From positions 5,574,743 to 5,638,742 of the forward strand of contig CM076962.1 of assembly GCA_039566865.1 (NCBI GenBank): DNA of 64,000 nt, written 5' to 3'. How positions within the stretch are numbered: position 1 is the stretch's first letter; each line of letters begins with the position of its first letter. The DNA is from Aurelia coerulea (lineage: Eukaryota; Cnidaria; Scyphozoa; Semaeostomeae; Ulmaridae). A program made the position numbers and the translations under genes. Under the pieces are notes generated by a model. That model was not told where the DNA came from. It searched no databases and was given only the letters and a program-made list of their open reading frames with translations. Of this stretch, positions 44,948-56,401 are shown one piece after another.

Positions 44948-47900
44948 ATGAACAATGTTAAGGTTGAAGCATTATTTGACACAGGTGCTCAAGTATCAAT
45001 TATAAGTGCACGGCAACTGGCAGACTATTTCCCAGGCATCGAGATTCAAGATGTAAAGAATTTACTTTCTGAAGGTAAAGATCTCCAATTGATGACTGCA
45101 AATGGTTCAAAACTTCCTTATAAAGGATGGGTTAAAATCGATTTTCAACTCTCCCAATCAGATGAGGGTTCCATTGAAGTTCCAATGTTGGTTACAGATT
45201 ATAAACTGGAACAACCAATTATTGGATACAACGTGATAGAGGAGGTCATAAGAGAGAAAGGATTAACTACAGACCTAGCAGGAATTATATCATTGTTATC
45301 AGGAAGTTTTCATCAGAAGTCGCAAAAAGACCTTATGACATTGGTAGACGTCATTAATTCATCCATTGAAGAAACCACCAGTATCGTCAGAATGTTCAAG
45401 AAAGATTTTGTTGTTCGAAAAGGTGAAACTAAAAGGCTCCCATGTCGTTGTGACATTGGTTTGGTAGAAAGGCAGATACCTGTCCTCTTCGAGCCTGATA
45501 TGGATGCACATGTACCTCCAGGAATAGAGATTTGCCCATCACTCGAAATGCTAAAGAGAGAAAGTTGTAATAAAGTTTATGTGCAAGTTATTAACAACAC
45601 AGTCCATGATATTACTTTGAAGGGACGCACTGTTTTAGGTACATTACAACTCGTACGATCAGTTACTCCTACTGAGATAAAACCCAAAGAGCCACCGGTG
45701 AAGCAAGAAGTTCAGCAAACAATGACAAGGGGTCAGAAGAGGAATAATCCAGTGAACGAGAGTACAGACGTTATAGAAGAGCTTATTCCTAATGTATCAC
45801 TAGGAGAACTCTCAGAAGAACAGCAGGTTATGGTCAAACGTATGCTGTACGAAGAAAGAGACATCTTTTGTGTCAGTAAAGATGACATTGGATGTGCGGA
45901 AGGATTAAAGCTAAAAATAAATTTGGCAGATGAAACACCTGTTGCGAAACATTACGTAGCTGTACCACGACCGTTATACCCAGAACTAAAACAATACATT
46001 GAGGACCTCCTGAACCGAGGATTCATAGAAAAGTCAAGATCACCTTATAGTAGTTGCTGTGTTATTGTACGAAAGAAAGATGGATCCATGAGACTTTGTG
46101 TTGACTATCGGGATCTCAACAACAAGACACATGCAGATTCACATCCCATTCCAAGGATTCAAGATACATTAGACAGTCTCGCGGGACAGAAATGGTTCTC
46201 TACAATTGACCAGGGAAAAGCATATCACCAGGGATTCATGGACCCAGAAAGTCGACCCTTAACAGCATTCGTAACACCATGGGGGCTCTACGAATGGGTC
46301 CGTATGCCCATGGGATTAAAAAATGCCCCTGCAGAATTCCAACGCTTCATGGAGAACATTTTGGACGACTACCGAGATAAAATCTGTGCCCCTTATCTTG
46401 ATGATGTGATTGTGTACTCAGCATCGTTCGAAGATCATGTAGAACATGTACGCCTTGTTCTAAGGAGACTAAAAGAGAACGGAATCAAGCTCAAGGCGGA
46501 AAAGTGTCATCTTTTCAAGAGGGAAGTTGTTTACTTAGGTCGTATTGTGTCAGAGGAGGGATATCGCATTGATTCTGGGAACATAGAAGCCATTTTGAAG
46601 CTCAAAGATGCCATTCCCAGGACAGTGGGGGAAGTCAGACAGCTGACAGGTTTATTGGGCTACTACAGGCGTTACATAGAAAATTTCTCCCGTATCGCCA
46701 AGCCAATCTATGACTTATTGAAAAACAATCCTGACACAAAGAAATTGCAACATCACGTCACAAGATCACGTAAGCAAAAGAAGAACACAAACCAAGTCAG
46801 TTCTAAGAGTCCAGTTGTATGGCAGAATCAACATAAGGAAGCACTACAATCGCTGATTAACCAGTTAACCAACCCACCAGTGATGGCGTATCCTGACTAT
46901 TCACAGCCTTTCGTTTTACATACCGATGCTTCACAGGAGGGCTTAGGAGCTGTCCTGTATCAGAGACAATCAGGCAAAATGAGAGTAATTGGCTTTGCTT
47001 CAAGAACACTAACTCCAGCAGAACAGAAGTATCACTTCCACTCCGGGAAATTGGAGTTCTTGGCCTTGAAATGGGCAGTCACTGAACAGTTCCGAGACTA
47101 TTTGTTCTATGCCAAGCACTTTACTGTCTACACTGACAATAATCCCCTGACATATGTGCTTACAACAGCTAAATTAAATGCTACAGGTTATAGATGGGTA
47201 GTAGCATTGGCTGATTTCAATTTCACTATAAAGTATCGGCCAGGCCATGCCAATATCGATGCTGATTTTCTTTCACGCATGCCTACAAACATAGAAAATC
47301 TCATCAATGATTGCACAGAGGAAACCACCGAAAGTGATATACAGTCAACTGTGACTGCCATTAGCGCACATCAGAAGAGTAATGTTGGTTGGGTAACCTC
47401 TGTCTCAACCGATGCTGATGCCATATGTCTTTTGGATGCGCCAGCTATAGGTAAATCCACCCCTATGCCGCTTGGAAACGTTACAAAAGCACAAGAAGAT
47501 GATCCAATGATCGCACCAGTGTTGAAAGCTAAGTTGACAGGAGAACGCCCAGTTGCTAGCAAACGTGTGGGAGAATCAAACATGACGAAGTTACTCATGC
47601 ATGAATGGAGCAAGCTTGTCATTGGAAAGGATCAGGCATTGTACAGAAAAACCAGCACAAGACTTCAACTTGTTCTCCCAGCCAGGTATCAGAAGTTAGT
47701 CTACAAACATCTTCATGAAGATATGGGACATCTCGGTGCTGAACGTGTCATTGAACTTGCGAGAGAGCGCTTCTACTGGCCTCATATGGCGACCGACATT
47801 GAGCATTATGTGACGAAGGTCTGCTGCTGTTTGAAGCGGAAGAAACCACATTTGCCACCAAGAGCTCCTGCACAGAGCATCGAGACCAGTCAACCATTTG

Positions 47901-49375
47901 AACTTATCTCAATCGATTTTGTTCACCTCGAACGGAGCGTAGGTGGGTACGAGTACATTCTAACCGTGATTGACCACTTTACGAGATATGCACAAGCGTA
48001 CCCGACGACTAATAAATCAGCACGCACAGCTGCGGAAAAGATATTTAACGATTTTATTTTGAGATTTGGCTTCCCCGCTCGGATCCACCATGATCAGGGC
48101 CCGGAGTTCGAAAATAATCTTTTTCATCATTTGGAACATCTGACAGGAATAAGACGAAGTCGTACCACACCATACCATCCGATGGGCAATGCCCAGTGTG
48201 AGAGATTTAATCAAACCTTGCTGTCGATGTTGAGAACCATGGCTGAAAGTCAGAAATCTCGATGGAAAGAGCATGTAAACAAAATGTGTTTTGCATATAA
48301 CTGCACTCGGAATGACAGTACCGGCTTCTCACCGTTTGAGTTGCTATTTGGCCGAAAACCTCGTTTACCTTTGGACATCATTTTTGGAAACACAGATATG
48401 TCTACAGCCAAGTCGTATCCAGAGTATGTAAAACATTTCAAGGATGCAATGAAAGAAGCTCATAGGATTGCAGCAGAGAAAGCAGCCATTAGTACAGCTG
48501 CAGGGAGGGATGAGTACAATAAGAAAGTACGTACTTCTGATCTCAAACCAGGTGACCGGGTACTTGTAAAGAACGTGTTGGAAAGGGGTGGACCAGGTAA
48601 ACTTCGCTCCTTCTGGGAAGATAAAGTATACATCGTCATGAATCGAAAAGATCCAATGAATGCCGTCTATGAGGTACGTCCAGAATCACAACCGGGAAGA
48701 ACGAGAATTCTCCATCGGAATTTGTTACTCCCATGTCCTTTCTTACCATATGAGGAACAACCAGACGCCACCAAGTCCAAGAAAGCTGTGGACAAGACGT
48801 ATCGCAACATCAGGGAGCCTGAAAGTAACGAAGCACAGGATTCATTTACGGCAGAAGACCAAGACGAGCTGCCTTTGTTTTCTCCCGAACAACTTGAACA
48901 GGCGGGGCAACATTTCATGCCCCTGGTTCACACTGAACCTATGACAACACCATCAGAGATGATTGAGCCATCGCATTCATCGGACATAGAAGGGAATGAA
49001 TTTGATGATTCACACCAGGATCTGCAAGTGACTGATCAAGACATGTCTGGACACGCTACAGTTGCAAATGATGACACACATTCGAGAGACGGCTCTCGTG
49101 AGAGATTGGACCGTCCACAACGAGAACGACATCAACCTACAAGACTCGCCTATTATGATTTCGGGAGGCCCTTTGACAGCCGACCAGCAGTTAATACTGT
49201 CCATTTACAGCCTGCACCGTTCCATAATTACACCGGTGTTCCAGCACAGACGATGTTTCCTGCGAGGACAGGACCACTTCCTTCGTTCCAAAATCAGACT
49301 GGATCATTTTGTGCACGCTTTGTACAATATCATCCACATCTTGTCAGGCCAGGACCTGTAATATATAGTCATTAA
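44948..49375 (+). CDS. pol: Pol polyprotein: protease, RT, RNase H, integrase
   Basis: One unbroken frame (1475 codons from the first ATG; open upstream to about 44920). An aspartic protease has DTGA at residues 11-14. The RT contains [13 protein letters not shown] and the catalytic YLDD at 483-486. RNase H has Asp660, Glu703 and Asp730 (TDNNPL). The integrase zinc domain has His923/His928 with Cys residues at 959-961. The DDE core is Asp990, Asp1049 and Glu1085, an exact DD35E spacing. A GPY/F-like region ([20 protein letters not shown]) follows, and a disordered acidic tail of about 200 residues ends it. No chromodomain or envelope is visible. It makes cDNA from the element RNA and integrates it. 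All catalytic residues are intact. The 3' untranslated part to 49800 includes a duplicated CATTAACTTTGCTGAAGA block. Confidence 0.96.
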   Translation: MNNVKVEALFDTGAQVSIISARQLADYFPGIEIQDVKNLLSEGKDLQLMTANGSKLPYKGWVKIDFQLSQSDEGSIEVPMLVTDYKLEQPIIGYNVIEEVIREKGLTTDLAGIISLLSGSFHQKSQKDLMTLVDVINSSIEETTSIVRMFKKDFVVRKGETKRLPCRCDIGLVERQIPVLFEPDMDAHVPPGIEICPSLEMLKRESCNKVYVQVINNTVHDITLKGRTVLGTLQLVRSVTPTEIKPKEPPVKQEVQQTMTRGQKRNNPVNESTDVIEELIPNVSLGELSEEQQVMVKRMLYEERDIFCVSKDDIGCAEGLKLKINLADETPVAKHYVAVPRPLYPELKQYIEDLLNRGFIEKSRSPYSSCCVIVRKKDGSMRLCVDYRDLNNKTHADSHPIPRIQDTLDSLAGQKWFSTIDQGKAYHQGFMDPESRPLTAFVTPWGLYEWVRMPMGLKNAPAEFQRFMENILDDYRDKICAPYLDDVIVYSASFEDHVEHVRLVLRRLKENGIKLKAEKCHLFKREVVYLGRIVSEEGYRIDSGNIEAILKLKDAIPRTVGEVRQLTGLLGYYRRYIENFSRIAKPIYDLLKNNPDTKKLQHHVTRSRKQKKNTNQVSSKSPVVWQNQHKEALQSLINQLTNPPVMAYPDYSQPFVLHTDASQEGLGAVLYQRQSGKMRVIGFASRTLTPAEQKYHFHSGKLEFLALKWAVTEQFRDYLFYAKHFTVYTDNNPLTYVLTTAKLNATGYRWVVALADFNFTIKYRPGHANIDADFLSRMPTNIENLINDCTEETTESDIQSTVTAISAHQKSNVGWVTSVSTDADAICLLDAPAIGKSTPMPLGNVTKAQEDDPMIAPVLKAKLTGERPVASKRVGESNMTKLLMHEWSKLVIGKDQALYRKTSTRLQLVLPARYQKLVYKHLHEDMGHLGAERVIELARERFYWPHMATDIEHYVTKVCCCLKRKKPHLPPRAPAQSIETSQPFELISIDFVHLERSVGGYEYILTVIDHFTRYAQAYPTTNKSARTAAEKIFNDFILRFGFPARIHHDQGPEFENNLFHHLEHLTGIRRSRTTPYHPMGNAQCERFNQTLLSMLRTMAESQKSRWKEHVNKMCFAYNCTRNDSTGFSPFELLFGRKPRLPLDIIFGNTDMSTAKSYPEYVKHFKDAMKEAHRIAAEKAAISTAAGRDEYNKKVRTSDLKPGDRVLVKNVLERGGPGKLRSFWEDKVYIVMNRKDPMNAVYEVRPESQPGRTRILHRNLLLPCPFLPYEEQPDATKSKKAVDKTYRNIREPESNEAQDSFTAEDQDELPLFSPEQLEQAGQHFMPLVHTEPMTTPSEMIEPSHSSDIEGNEFDDSHQDLQVTDQDMSGHATVANDDTHSRDGSRERLDRPQRERHQPTRLAYYDFGRPFDSRPAVNTVHLQPAPFHNYTGVPAQTMFPARTGPLPSFQNQTGSFCARFVQYHPHLVRPGPVIYSH

Positions 49376-49785
49376 CTCTAATAGTCATTAACTTTGCTGA
49401 AGAGTTTTGTTAGGCTGGGACCTGTGATCTATAACCATTAACTTTGCTGAAGAATTTTGTTTATTTGACGAGCTTTAACACATAAAATTACTCCAGTTCC
49501 AAAGACCGACGTCATAGGATGTAATATCCTGCATTGAATCTTTCAAGATTTCAATAACCGTTACAGAGAAGTACGAGAACCGCTGCGCAGCAACATTCAA
49601 GAACAAAGAGGACAAAAGTGACAATTAAGAACAATGATTATTTATGAGACTTGCATCGGCGCCGTTAAGTTCCATAGTTCAATCATTGGCAAGTGTGAAG
49701 TTTGTAACTGTTTCACATGTACAAGTAACATTTTTTCAAATGAACATCGAGTCATACGACTTAAATGTCAAGTTTGACATTTGAT

Positions 49786-49800
49786 TTTGTAGGGGGAGTG
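49786..49800 (+). promoter_or_regulatory. Polypurine tract (putative)
   Basis: TTGTAGGGGGAGTG immediately precedes the 3' LTR, the position from which plus-strand synthesis is primed. Confidence 0.75.
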
Positions 49801-50068
49801 TGTGAGGCCCTCTGCGGAGGCCCCCAAAAGACTTTCTGCACAAATGGGGAGTTTGACCCCCGGACGAGAGAGAGGAGGGAGAGAAGAAGAGAAAGACAAG
49901 AGGAAGGACGCTAAATGACTGAGAGATGAAAGTATTCGAGTTTTGATGTAGAAGAGTCTTGATTTTGAAGGATTTGGTTCTGGAAAAAGTCGTGTGTTTT
50001 CTTTCGAGTGAATCGCTTGGTTGAGTCGTTACAGATAGTTTTTGGGTCGTTGTTGTGTGCGTCTAACA
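49801..50068 (+). repeat. 3' LTR
   Basis: 268 bp from TGTGAGGCCC to GTCTAACA, same length as the 5' LTR and no mismatch seen. PLE coding sequence resumes at the next base. Confidence 0.96.
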
Positions 50069-51935
50069 CTTAGGCCCATTTCCCAAGATGAGCTTAATTT
50101 TGATTATGTTAAAACCAGGCTTAAGAGCATAGCATTAGCGTCATATTACGGATATGATTCTGGACAGTTTCCTCTCAATATAAGTAAAGCTGAATTGGCA
50201 GCTCTTAAGAATCTATCTAATAATAGGGACATCGTTATTTTACGTCCTGATAAAGGTAATGGAGTGGTCATTCTTAATAAGGTTTGATTATATTCAGAAG
50301 GTTGAAACACTACTATCGGATGCTTCCAAATTTAAGAAACTCGACTGTGATATGCTGGATCTTTGCGCCAAACGTGAGAATAAACTTATCCGCTTTTTGA
50401 GAGATAAACTCTTAAAAGATAAAGCAATTTCTGAATCTGTGTACCGAGAACTTCTCTTTACTGGTAGTACCCCGGGAGTACTGTATGGTCTACCGAAGGT
50501 TCACAAAGAAAATTGCCCCGCTAGGCCTATCCTTTCTGCCATTGGCACATACAATTATAAGTTAGCTAAGTTTCTTGTACCAATTTTAAAGCCTTTTACT
50601 ACCAATGAATATACCGTAAAGGATACATTTTCTTTTGTATCTGAAATAACATCTTTTCAGAAGGATGAAGATGTTATTATGGCTAGCTTTGATGTATCCA
50701 GCTTATTTACTAATATCCCACTGGATGAATGTATTGATCTGTGTATTGAATTATTGTTTGAAGACATTGAAAACTTGGATTATAGGGACTGTTCTCTCAA
50801 CCCTTCGCAGTTTCGTAAACTACTGACTTTTGCAGTTAAGGACACTCATTTTGTCTTCAACAAACAACTATTTGATCAAATTGATGGTGTTGCTATGGGG
50901 TCACCTCTTGGGCCAACCCTTGCTAATATCTTTATGAATGTTTTAGAAAAGAAATATCTAGCCAACTGTCCTTCTGAATTTAAACCTGTACTGTATCGCA
51001 GGTACGTTGATGATACATTTTGCTTATTTAGAAGCAGAGATCATATATATAGTTTTCTTGAATTTATAAATCGTCAACATCCTAATATTAAATTTACGTA
51101 TGAATTAGAGTCGGATTATGCTTTGCCATTTTTGGATGTACTTGTTACTCATGATAATGATACTTTTTCTACTAGCTTATATAGGAAAAAGACGTTTACT
51201 GGTCTTTATACTGACTTCTCTAGCCTAGCCCCAACTAAGTATAAGATTAATTTAATTAGGGTTCTGGTTTATCGTGCTTTCCACATTTGCTCTTCATACC
51301 GCAATTTTCATGAAGAAATTGTTCGCATTAAGAAAATCTTAACTGAGAATTGCTTCCCCAAGAGCCTTATTGATCGTATTATTAAAAAAATTTTGGATCG
51401 CCAAATTTAGGCCCAACCCCCCCCCAAAGAGGCGGATAATAAAGTCCCCCTTCTATTTTGTATACCTTTTCTTGGGCACTACAGTCTACAAATTAAGACT
51501 AGGCTAGGTAGAATTATTAAGAAATGTTATCCTAATATCCAATTGAGGGTTATTTTTCGGTCCCCAAAACGCATTGGATCACTCTTCCCGTTTAAAGACC
51601 GCTTTCCTGTTACCATGCGCTCTTCTGTTGTTTACAAGTTTCAGTGTCCTGGCTGCCATGCCTCGTACTATGGAAAAACATCACGTAATTTGATTACTCG
51701 ATGCAGAGAGCACTTGGGAATTAACAAAGCTGGTCTTGAAATAAAAGGGAGTTCTTCTGCCATAGGGGATCATATTAACCAATCAGGACACGCCGCGTCG
51801 GTTAATGATTTCTCTATTTTAGACAGAGCCAATAATGATTTTGACTTGCTCATTCACGAAAGCCTTTTGATTTTACGAGATCGACCTGAACTCAATTCAC
51901 AGCAGTCATCTATCCCTTTAGTTCTTTTTTGATTT
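50069..51935 (+). pseudogene. Penelope-like element: RT and GIY-YIG endonuclease
   Basis: Continues the PLE of 41992-42514. A thumb/finger region (LSNNRDIVILRPDKGNGVVI) leads to RT motifs SSLFTNIPLDE, GVAMGSPLGPTLANIFMNVL and YVDD (codons 51003-51014). A linker follows, then a GIY-YIG-type endonuclease (51543-51932) with QCPGCHASYYGKTSRNLITR, CREHLG and a C-terminal HESLLILRDRPELN. PLEs use this enzyme to nick target DNA and prime reverse transcription. Defects: an extra base near 50280 shifts frame, an extra A near 51405 creates a stop that the inverted copy lacks, and a C-run near 51420 shifts frame in both copies. The gypsy insertion also splits the ORF. The copy is dead, but recently so. 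Confidence 0.93.
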
Positions 51936-52262
51936 CATCCTCTTGGGACTTAGGCCTCGGGTTCCCTCTCGCGTAGGAAATGTAACTCACGCTTGTTTTT
52001 CCCTTAACTCTTGTTTATCTTAGGGTATAAATTACTGTTTATCTCTTAATTAATTGCTGATGATGAACCTAGACAGGTTCGAAACGTACAACATGTTTAA
52101 TTCAATAATTTCTTAACCGTTTATGTCTACTGATTTATGTCAACTATCGATTTGTGTCAACTACTGATTTTGTCAACCACCGATTTTTGTCAACTTTACT
52201 GGAATGTCTATATGAAGAATAATGAAATATACAATGATTGTCGTCGCTTGTCTCATCCTTCG
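51936..52262 (+). repeat. PLE 3' region
   Basis: Non-coding tail shared with the inverted copy (40274-40629). It holds the hammerhead-like core and, at 52135-52200, several GTCAACTA/GTCAACT units spaced 17-20 bp. It ends at the duplicated target ATTTTAGAAGT (40263-40273 and 52263-52273). Confidence 0.85.
52057..52085 (+). ncRNA. Hammerhead-ribozyme-like core of the PLE
   Basis: CTGATGA is followed by a six-base-pair stem (GAACCT/AGGTTC, loop AGAC) and then GAAAC, the conserved core of hammerhead self-cleaving RNAs. Such motifs are established in Penelope-like elements of many animals. Here one U lies between CTGATGA and the stem, and a convincing stem I and cleavage triplet were not worked out, so activity is uncertain. 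The motif is identical in both PLE copies. Confidence 0.55.
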
Positions 52263-52273
52263 ATTTTAGAAGT

Positions 52274-53397
52274 CCTTCGTTAGAAAATCATCCCTTCACA
52301 GTCAAGCAACACAGTAGCATCAAAGCAAAGTTGGGCAGTTTGCAAACTCATTGCCCATTCATGGAAGAACAACCCTATTTTTGTAAGATTCTGCGACTTT
52401 CATCCAATAAAGAAAGCTCCTCAAAATTCTCATTTTCTGAGTACAAAATGTTTATTAAGAGTTTCTTAAAAGTTCTCCCAAATTTCTATCGGTGGTGTAG
52501 GATCTCTGGGATCTCCTGTGCCTCAGACAAGAATTGTGCTGCAAATTATGAAATCATGCCACAACAGTGTAGATCACATACGAAATCTCATGTAAGAAGT
52601 TACCAAACGAAAAGTGAAATTAATTTGTTTCATATTCCAAAATGTTATATTTACTTTAGGCTTGATTCTAATAAAAAAGTTTCTTGTAAGGTTCCAAAAT
52701 TTTCAAAATTCCATCTGACAGTTTGTCGACGTTCATTCAGAACCACATTTTGAACCAATGAAGTGTTAAAAAACGAAATAATAACAAAAATTATTGCTTT
52801 TTAGTAATAGTTGAGTTGGTAATGCAATTTCTGGTGGAAAACATTTTTTGCAACTCATAACTTACTTTGAAAAAGTTCCTTAAATTTGAAATAACCTTTC
52901 ATCGCTTCTAATAGAGTTTCTTAATTTATGGAAGAGGCAGCAACGGTTTCCTTTAAGCAGTTTCCTGCAGAAAAAGTGTATGCTGTTGCATTGATAAAGG
53001 TCCGCTATCATAGGAAAAATGTCAAGAAGCTGAACTCTCAGGTCACCTAGAATATAAAATCTTTGAAACTGGAACATAATAACTTCCATTTTCTTTTAGT
53101 CTACACTGTGGTATGATTTCATAATTTGCCACACAATTTTTATCTAAGGTACAGGAGATCCCAGGGATCCTACACCACCGATAGAAATTTGAGGGAACTT
53201 TTAAGAAACACTTACGAAACATTTTGTACTCAGAAAATGAGAATTTTGAGGAGCTTTCTTTATTGGATGAAAGTTGTAGAATCTTACAAAAAATAGGGTT
53301 GTTCTTCTATGAATGGGCAATGAGTTTGCAAACTGCCCAACTTTACTTTGATGCTACTGTGTTGCTTGACTGTGAAGGGGTGATTTTCTAACGAAGG
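52274..53397. other. Central part of the giant foldback element
   Basis: 52274-52585 and 53100-53397 are inverted copies of each other (for example GGTGGTGTAGGATC and its inverse). The ~510 bp between them are unique. A 171-codon ORF (52238-52753) spans the arm and loop and has no recognised domain. Confidence 0.75.
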
Positions 53398-54445
53398 ACT
53401 TCTAAAAGATAAAATATTTTTTTATGATATCCGCCCAAAATGTGAAATTGACATGAGGAGTTTCTATAAATAGTATTTCAAATGTCGAAAAGATCGATCT
53501 TTTTATGAAAATAAGATGTACATTTCTTCTTGTTATTCGTATTCGTAAGAACACTAAACCTAGCATTTCAGTTCTGTTTCATGAAGCTGCTAGCCTGCTA
53601 GACCATAAGACGATAGACATTTTTCTTGCAATAAAAGATGGGATGTGACCGATCAATTCGTACATCGTTTTGGTAATGTTATTGCCGGTTTCCATCTGGC
53701 AACGATAGTCGCAGTTGGATAAAGGAATGGTGGCACGGTTTATCCATAGATTGTTTATCGAAAGAGACATTACAAAATTGTTCTTTCTGGGCCAGAGTGG
53801 ACGTACAGCTACTCCCGTAATCTTCAGCATGGCAAGTTCATGTATTCGTTATTCACCGTTGATTTATTCATATTTCTGTTCATTGGAATCGGATGTTGTT
53901 CTCACTCGACGATGGCATGTAGCTGATCATTCAAGTTCTCGCGCCTATTTTTGTTGACTGTGTTATTTGCTGGTGAAACTCGCTGTAGATCGCGGCAGAA
54001 AAAGTGGATGTTTGTTATTAAATCCATCTGAGGTATGTGTATGCACTAGTTCTTCTTAAGGTTTTCAGTTTTCTACTCTTCTTTTTGCTAATCATAGAGT
54101 ATGTAACCGATGAATGACTGCATTAAGCTTAAAAATGCCACAATTCTGCTATTTTTCGTGATCGCAAAGCCATACCGAAAACACTTACGGTCCAAAGCAT
54201 GGAGAATCTTCTCCAATTGAAATTATGACGAAATTCGATTTATCCGATCGTGCAATGATTTTTTCCGGAGAGTGGTCCAAACGGCCGAAAATGGCCTAAG
54301 TTTTGCTGCGAAACGCGGAAGTAAACACAACGACGGCACCTGATTGGTCAATCATAGGAGAAAATGCGATCTGATCAGAGCGTGAGTCAGAACCCCACGG
54401 GATCTTTTGACAAAAGAAAAGATTTGACGGCTATGCTACTATAAT

Positions 54446-55143
54446 CTGTGTTTTTACAGTACATTACATTTCATTTTACAATTTTGACACGAAAGTCAAA
54501 CAAAATTCATATTATCCCTCATTGTGCTGCTTTCCTTCCTAAATAAAGAAATTTTGTCTTTTACATACATACGGAAACATACATACATGCAGTTGAGTTG
54601 CAGTCGTGAGTTGTTTTCATTTCATTCAGTCTATGCATAGTTCTATTCGTTGTTGAAAGAAGAAAATCCATCCTGCTCTGCAGTATAAAACAATAAAAAT
54701 GCTAGGAATAAAGTAACAAACAACTCACCGGGTCGGGCTCAATGGAATGAAAACCATAAGTGGCAAGCAAGGCCTACCTAGTAGCTAAACTAGGCCTTGT
54801 TGAACTTATTATTATATAGGAGGGATTGAGCAATGTTTCAGGAGGCTAAAGTAAAAGAAACAAAATGCCTTGAAACATGAGATATTATACAATGTTAGAA
54901 AGTAAATAAAATAAGGTTATTAATTACCTTTACCAACCCACTGGACACGCCATTTGGCAGCAAGAACTGTGAACATGGCCCATTTACAGTCATTTTTTTC
55001 AGAAACTAAGGTCCGGGGCTGGTAGGCAGCTTCTTAAATTTTTGGGCCATTTTGCTACCACAAGTTTCTTACGTGTTTCTTATATTTTTATTGCCGGAAG
55101 CTTAGAGTTGATTTTGTCTTGTCTAAAGGGCTCCCAAATTACT
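54446..55143. other. Intergenic, nothing recognised
   Basis: AT-rich. CATACATACGGAAACATACAT-like short repeats occur near 54565, and GTTTCTTA motifs near 55060 are probably decayed MITE ends. No gene. Confidence 0.4.
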
Positions 55144-55145
55144 TA

Positions 55146-55511
55146 CACTCTTCTTTTTTTTATAAGAATATTGTCTATAAGAATATTCAGGCTCAGAATC
55201 ATCCAAATTTTAAGAATATTATAAGAATATTGCTCAGCCTCAGCTCGCATATTTGTGTCTCATTTTCCAGCAGTTGCCTGTTTTGCGATGTTCATAACAT
55301 TCTTATTGTTACAATTGCTTAAGTTTTTCTTTCGTTCGACAATTTCTTCAATGATATGACAATTCTTTGAACTATGTTTGCCTAAAACCATATCAGATTT
55401 GAAAAAATAAGAATACTTTAAGAATATGTTAAGGCTCAAAACGAAAAATTTCTTAATTAAGAATATTGAGGCTGGAAAAAATTTATAGTATTCTCATAAA
55501 AAAAAAGAGTG
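55146..55511. mobile_element. TA-target MITE, CACTCTTTTTT/AAGAATATT family, copy 1
   Basis: The ends are CACTCTTCTTTTTTTATAAG and its approximate inverse, with TA at 55144-55145 and 55512-55513. AAGAATATT units repeat inside. Confidence 0.88.
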
Positions 55512-55533
55512 TAGTAACATCTCAAAACGAGTA

Positions 55534-55892
55534 CACTCTTTTTTTTATAAGAATATTGTTTATATGAATATTCAGGCTCAGAATCATCCAAATTTTAACA
55601 ATATTATAAGCATATTGCTCAGCCTCAGCTCGCATATTTGTGTCTCATTTTCCAGCAGTTCCCTGTCTTGCGATGTTCATATGATTCTTATTGTTACAAT
55701 TTCTTAAGTTTTTCTTTCATTCGACCATTTCTTCATAATGATATGACAATTCTTTGAACTATGTTCCCTTGAAACCATATCAGATTTGAAAAATAAGGAT
55801 ACTTTAAGAATATGTTAAGGCTCAAAACGAAAAATGTCTTAAGAATATTGAGGCTGGAAAAAATTTATAGTATTCTTATAAAAAAAAGAGTG
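55534..55892. mobile_element. TA-target MITE, same family, copy 2 in tandem orientation
   Basis: It has the same ends at TA sites 55532-55533 and 55893-55894 and is highly similar to copy 1 over its whole length. Only about 20 bp separate the two. Confidence 0.88.
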
Positions 55893-56088
55893 TAAATAAC
55901 ATGATTCGCACTCAAAATAATGTCCAAACAAGTTGCTTTAACTGCAGTGTCAAAATATTTATGAGTGTGATAGGAAAATTAAAACTGAAAATTGCAGAAG
56001 TTTCTTAGCTTTTTTCAATTCAGGTAGGGTTGTTTCTTAGCTTTCGAAGAATTGAGCATACCGTTTCTTATAAGCGGTCAACCTCGTT

Positions 56089-56145
56089 CCCAAGGGTATC
56101 TGTTGTTTTCAATAGGAGGCTAGACCTCAACAGATACCCTTGGGA
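56089..56145. repeat. Stable hairpin
   Basis: TCCCAAGGGTATCTGTTG pairs with CAACAGATACCCTTGGGA across a ~20-base loop; function unknown, possibly a minute MITE. Confidence 0.7.
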
Positions 56146-56401
56146 CCGGTTTACAAATTTTGTCAATCTTTATTGGAATAATTAGCATAATTTGGCAGAC
56201 AGCAGGTCCTTTCGAATCCCATATTCGACATTTTCGAAATGTAGATTCCATGGTTCGAACAGCACTCATTGTATCCAGAGCCATTAGAATGTTCTTTATT
56301 TCGACTGAACGCCAGGGCTTCAAAGGTGAGAAACTTCTTTTGTTTCGAAAAGAGCCAATCAAATAGCAGAATAGCCTAACAGGCTCCAGGAGGGTCAATG
56401 T

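Larger units (their letters stand above)
42515..50068 (+). mobile_element. Young Ty3/gypsy LTR retrotransposon (7,554 bp)
   Basis: The element consists of two 268-bp LTRs, a primer-binding site, gag, a MYND-finger ORF, a long pol and a purine tract. It is inserted in the coding sequence of the PLE. The LTRs read as identical and pol is unbroken over 1475 codons, so it is the most recent large insertion in the window. RT-RNase H-integrase order identifies the Ty3/gypsy group. There is no envelope ORF. Candidate 4-bp duplications CTAA (42511-42514) and CTTA (50069-50072) differ at one base. Confidence 0.96.
38681..54437. mobile_element. Giant foldback (hAT-like) element hosting a PLE, a gypsy element and two MITEs
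   Basis: CAGCATAGCCGTCAAATC at the left is the inverse of the right end GATTTGACGGCTATGCT, and ACTATAAT flanks both sides exactly (38673-38680, 54438-54445). Without its passengers the element is about 3.2 kb. The outer arms come to about 1,040 bp each (left arm less two MITEs; right arm 53398-54437). Inner arms continue in 52274-52585 and 53100-53397 around a ~510-bp loop. The 80-codon ORFs mirrored at 39162-39404 and 53715-53957 are arm sequence. No transposase is present. Confidence 0.92.

Noticed and set aside
43202..49204. Minus-strand and alternative-frame ORFs under gag and pol
   Set aside because: Shadows of the long plus-strand gag and pol frames.
42515..50068. Endogenous retrovirus with envelope
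   Set aside because: No envelope ORF or membrane-spanning segment follows pol; the element is an LTR retrotransposon.
39162..53957. Pair of similar 80-codon ORFs (39162-39404 minus, 53715-53957 plus)
   Set aside because: They are the same sequence in the two arms of the foldback element; similarity reflects the palindrome, with no domain recognised.
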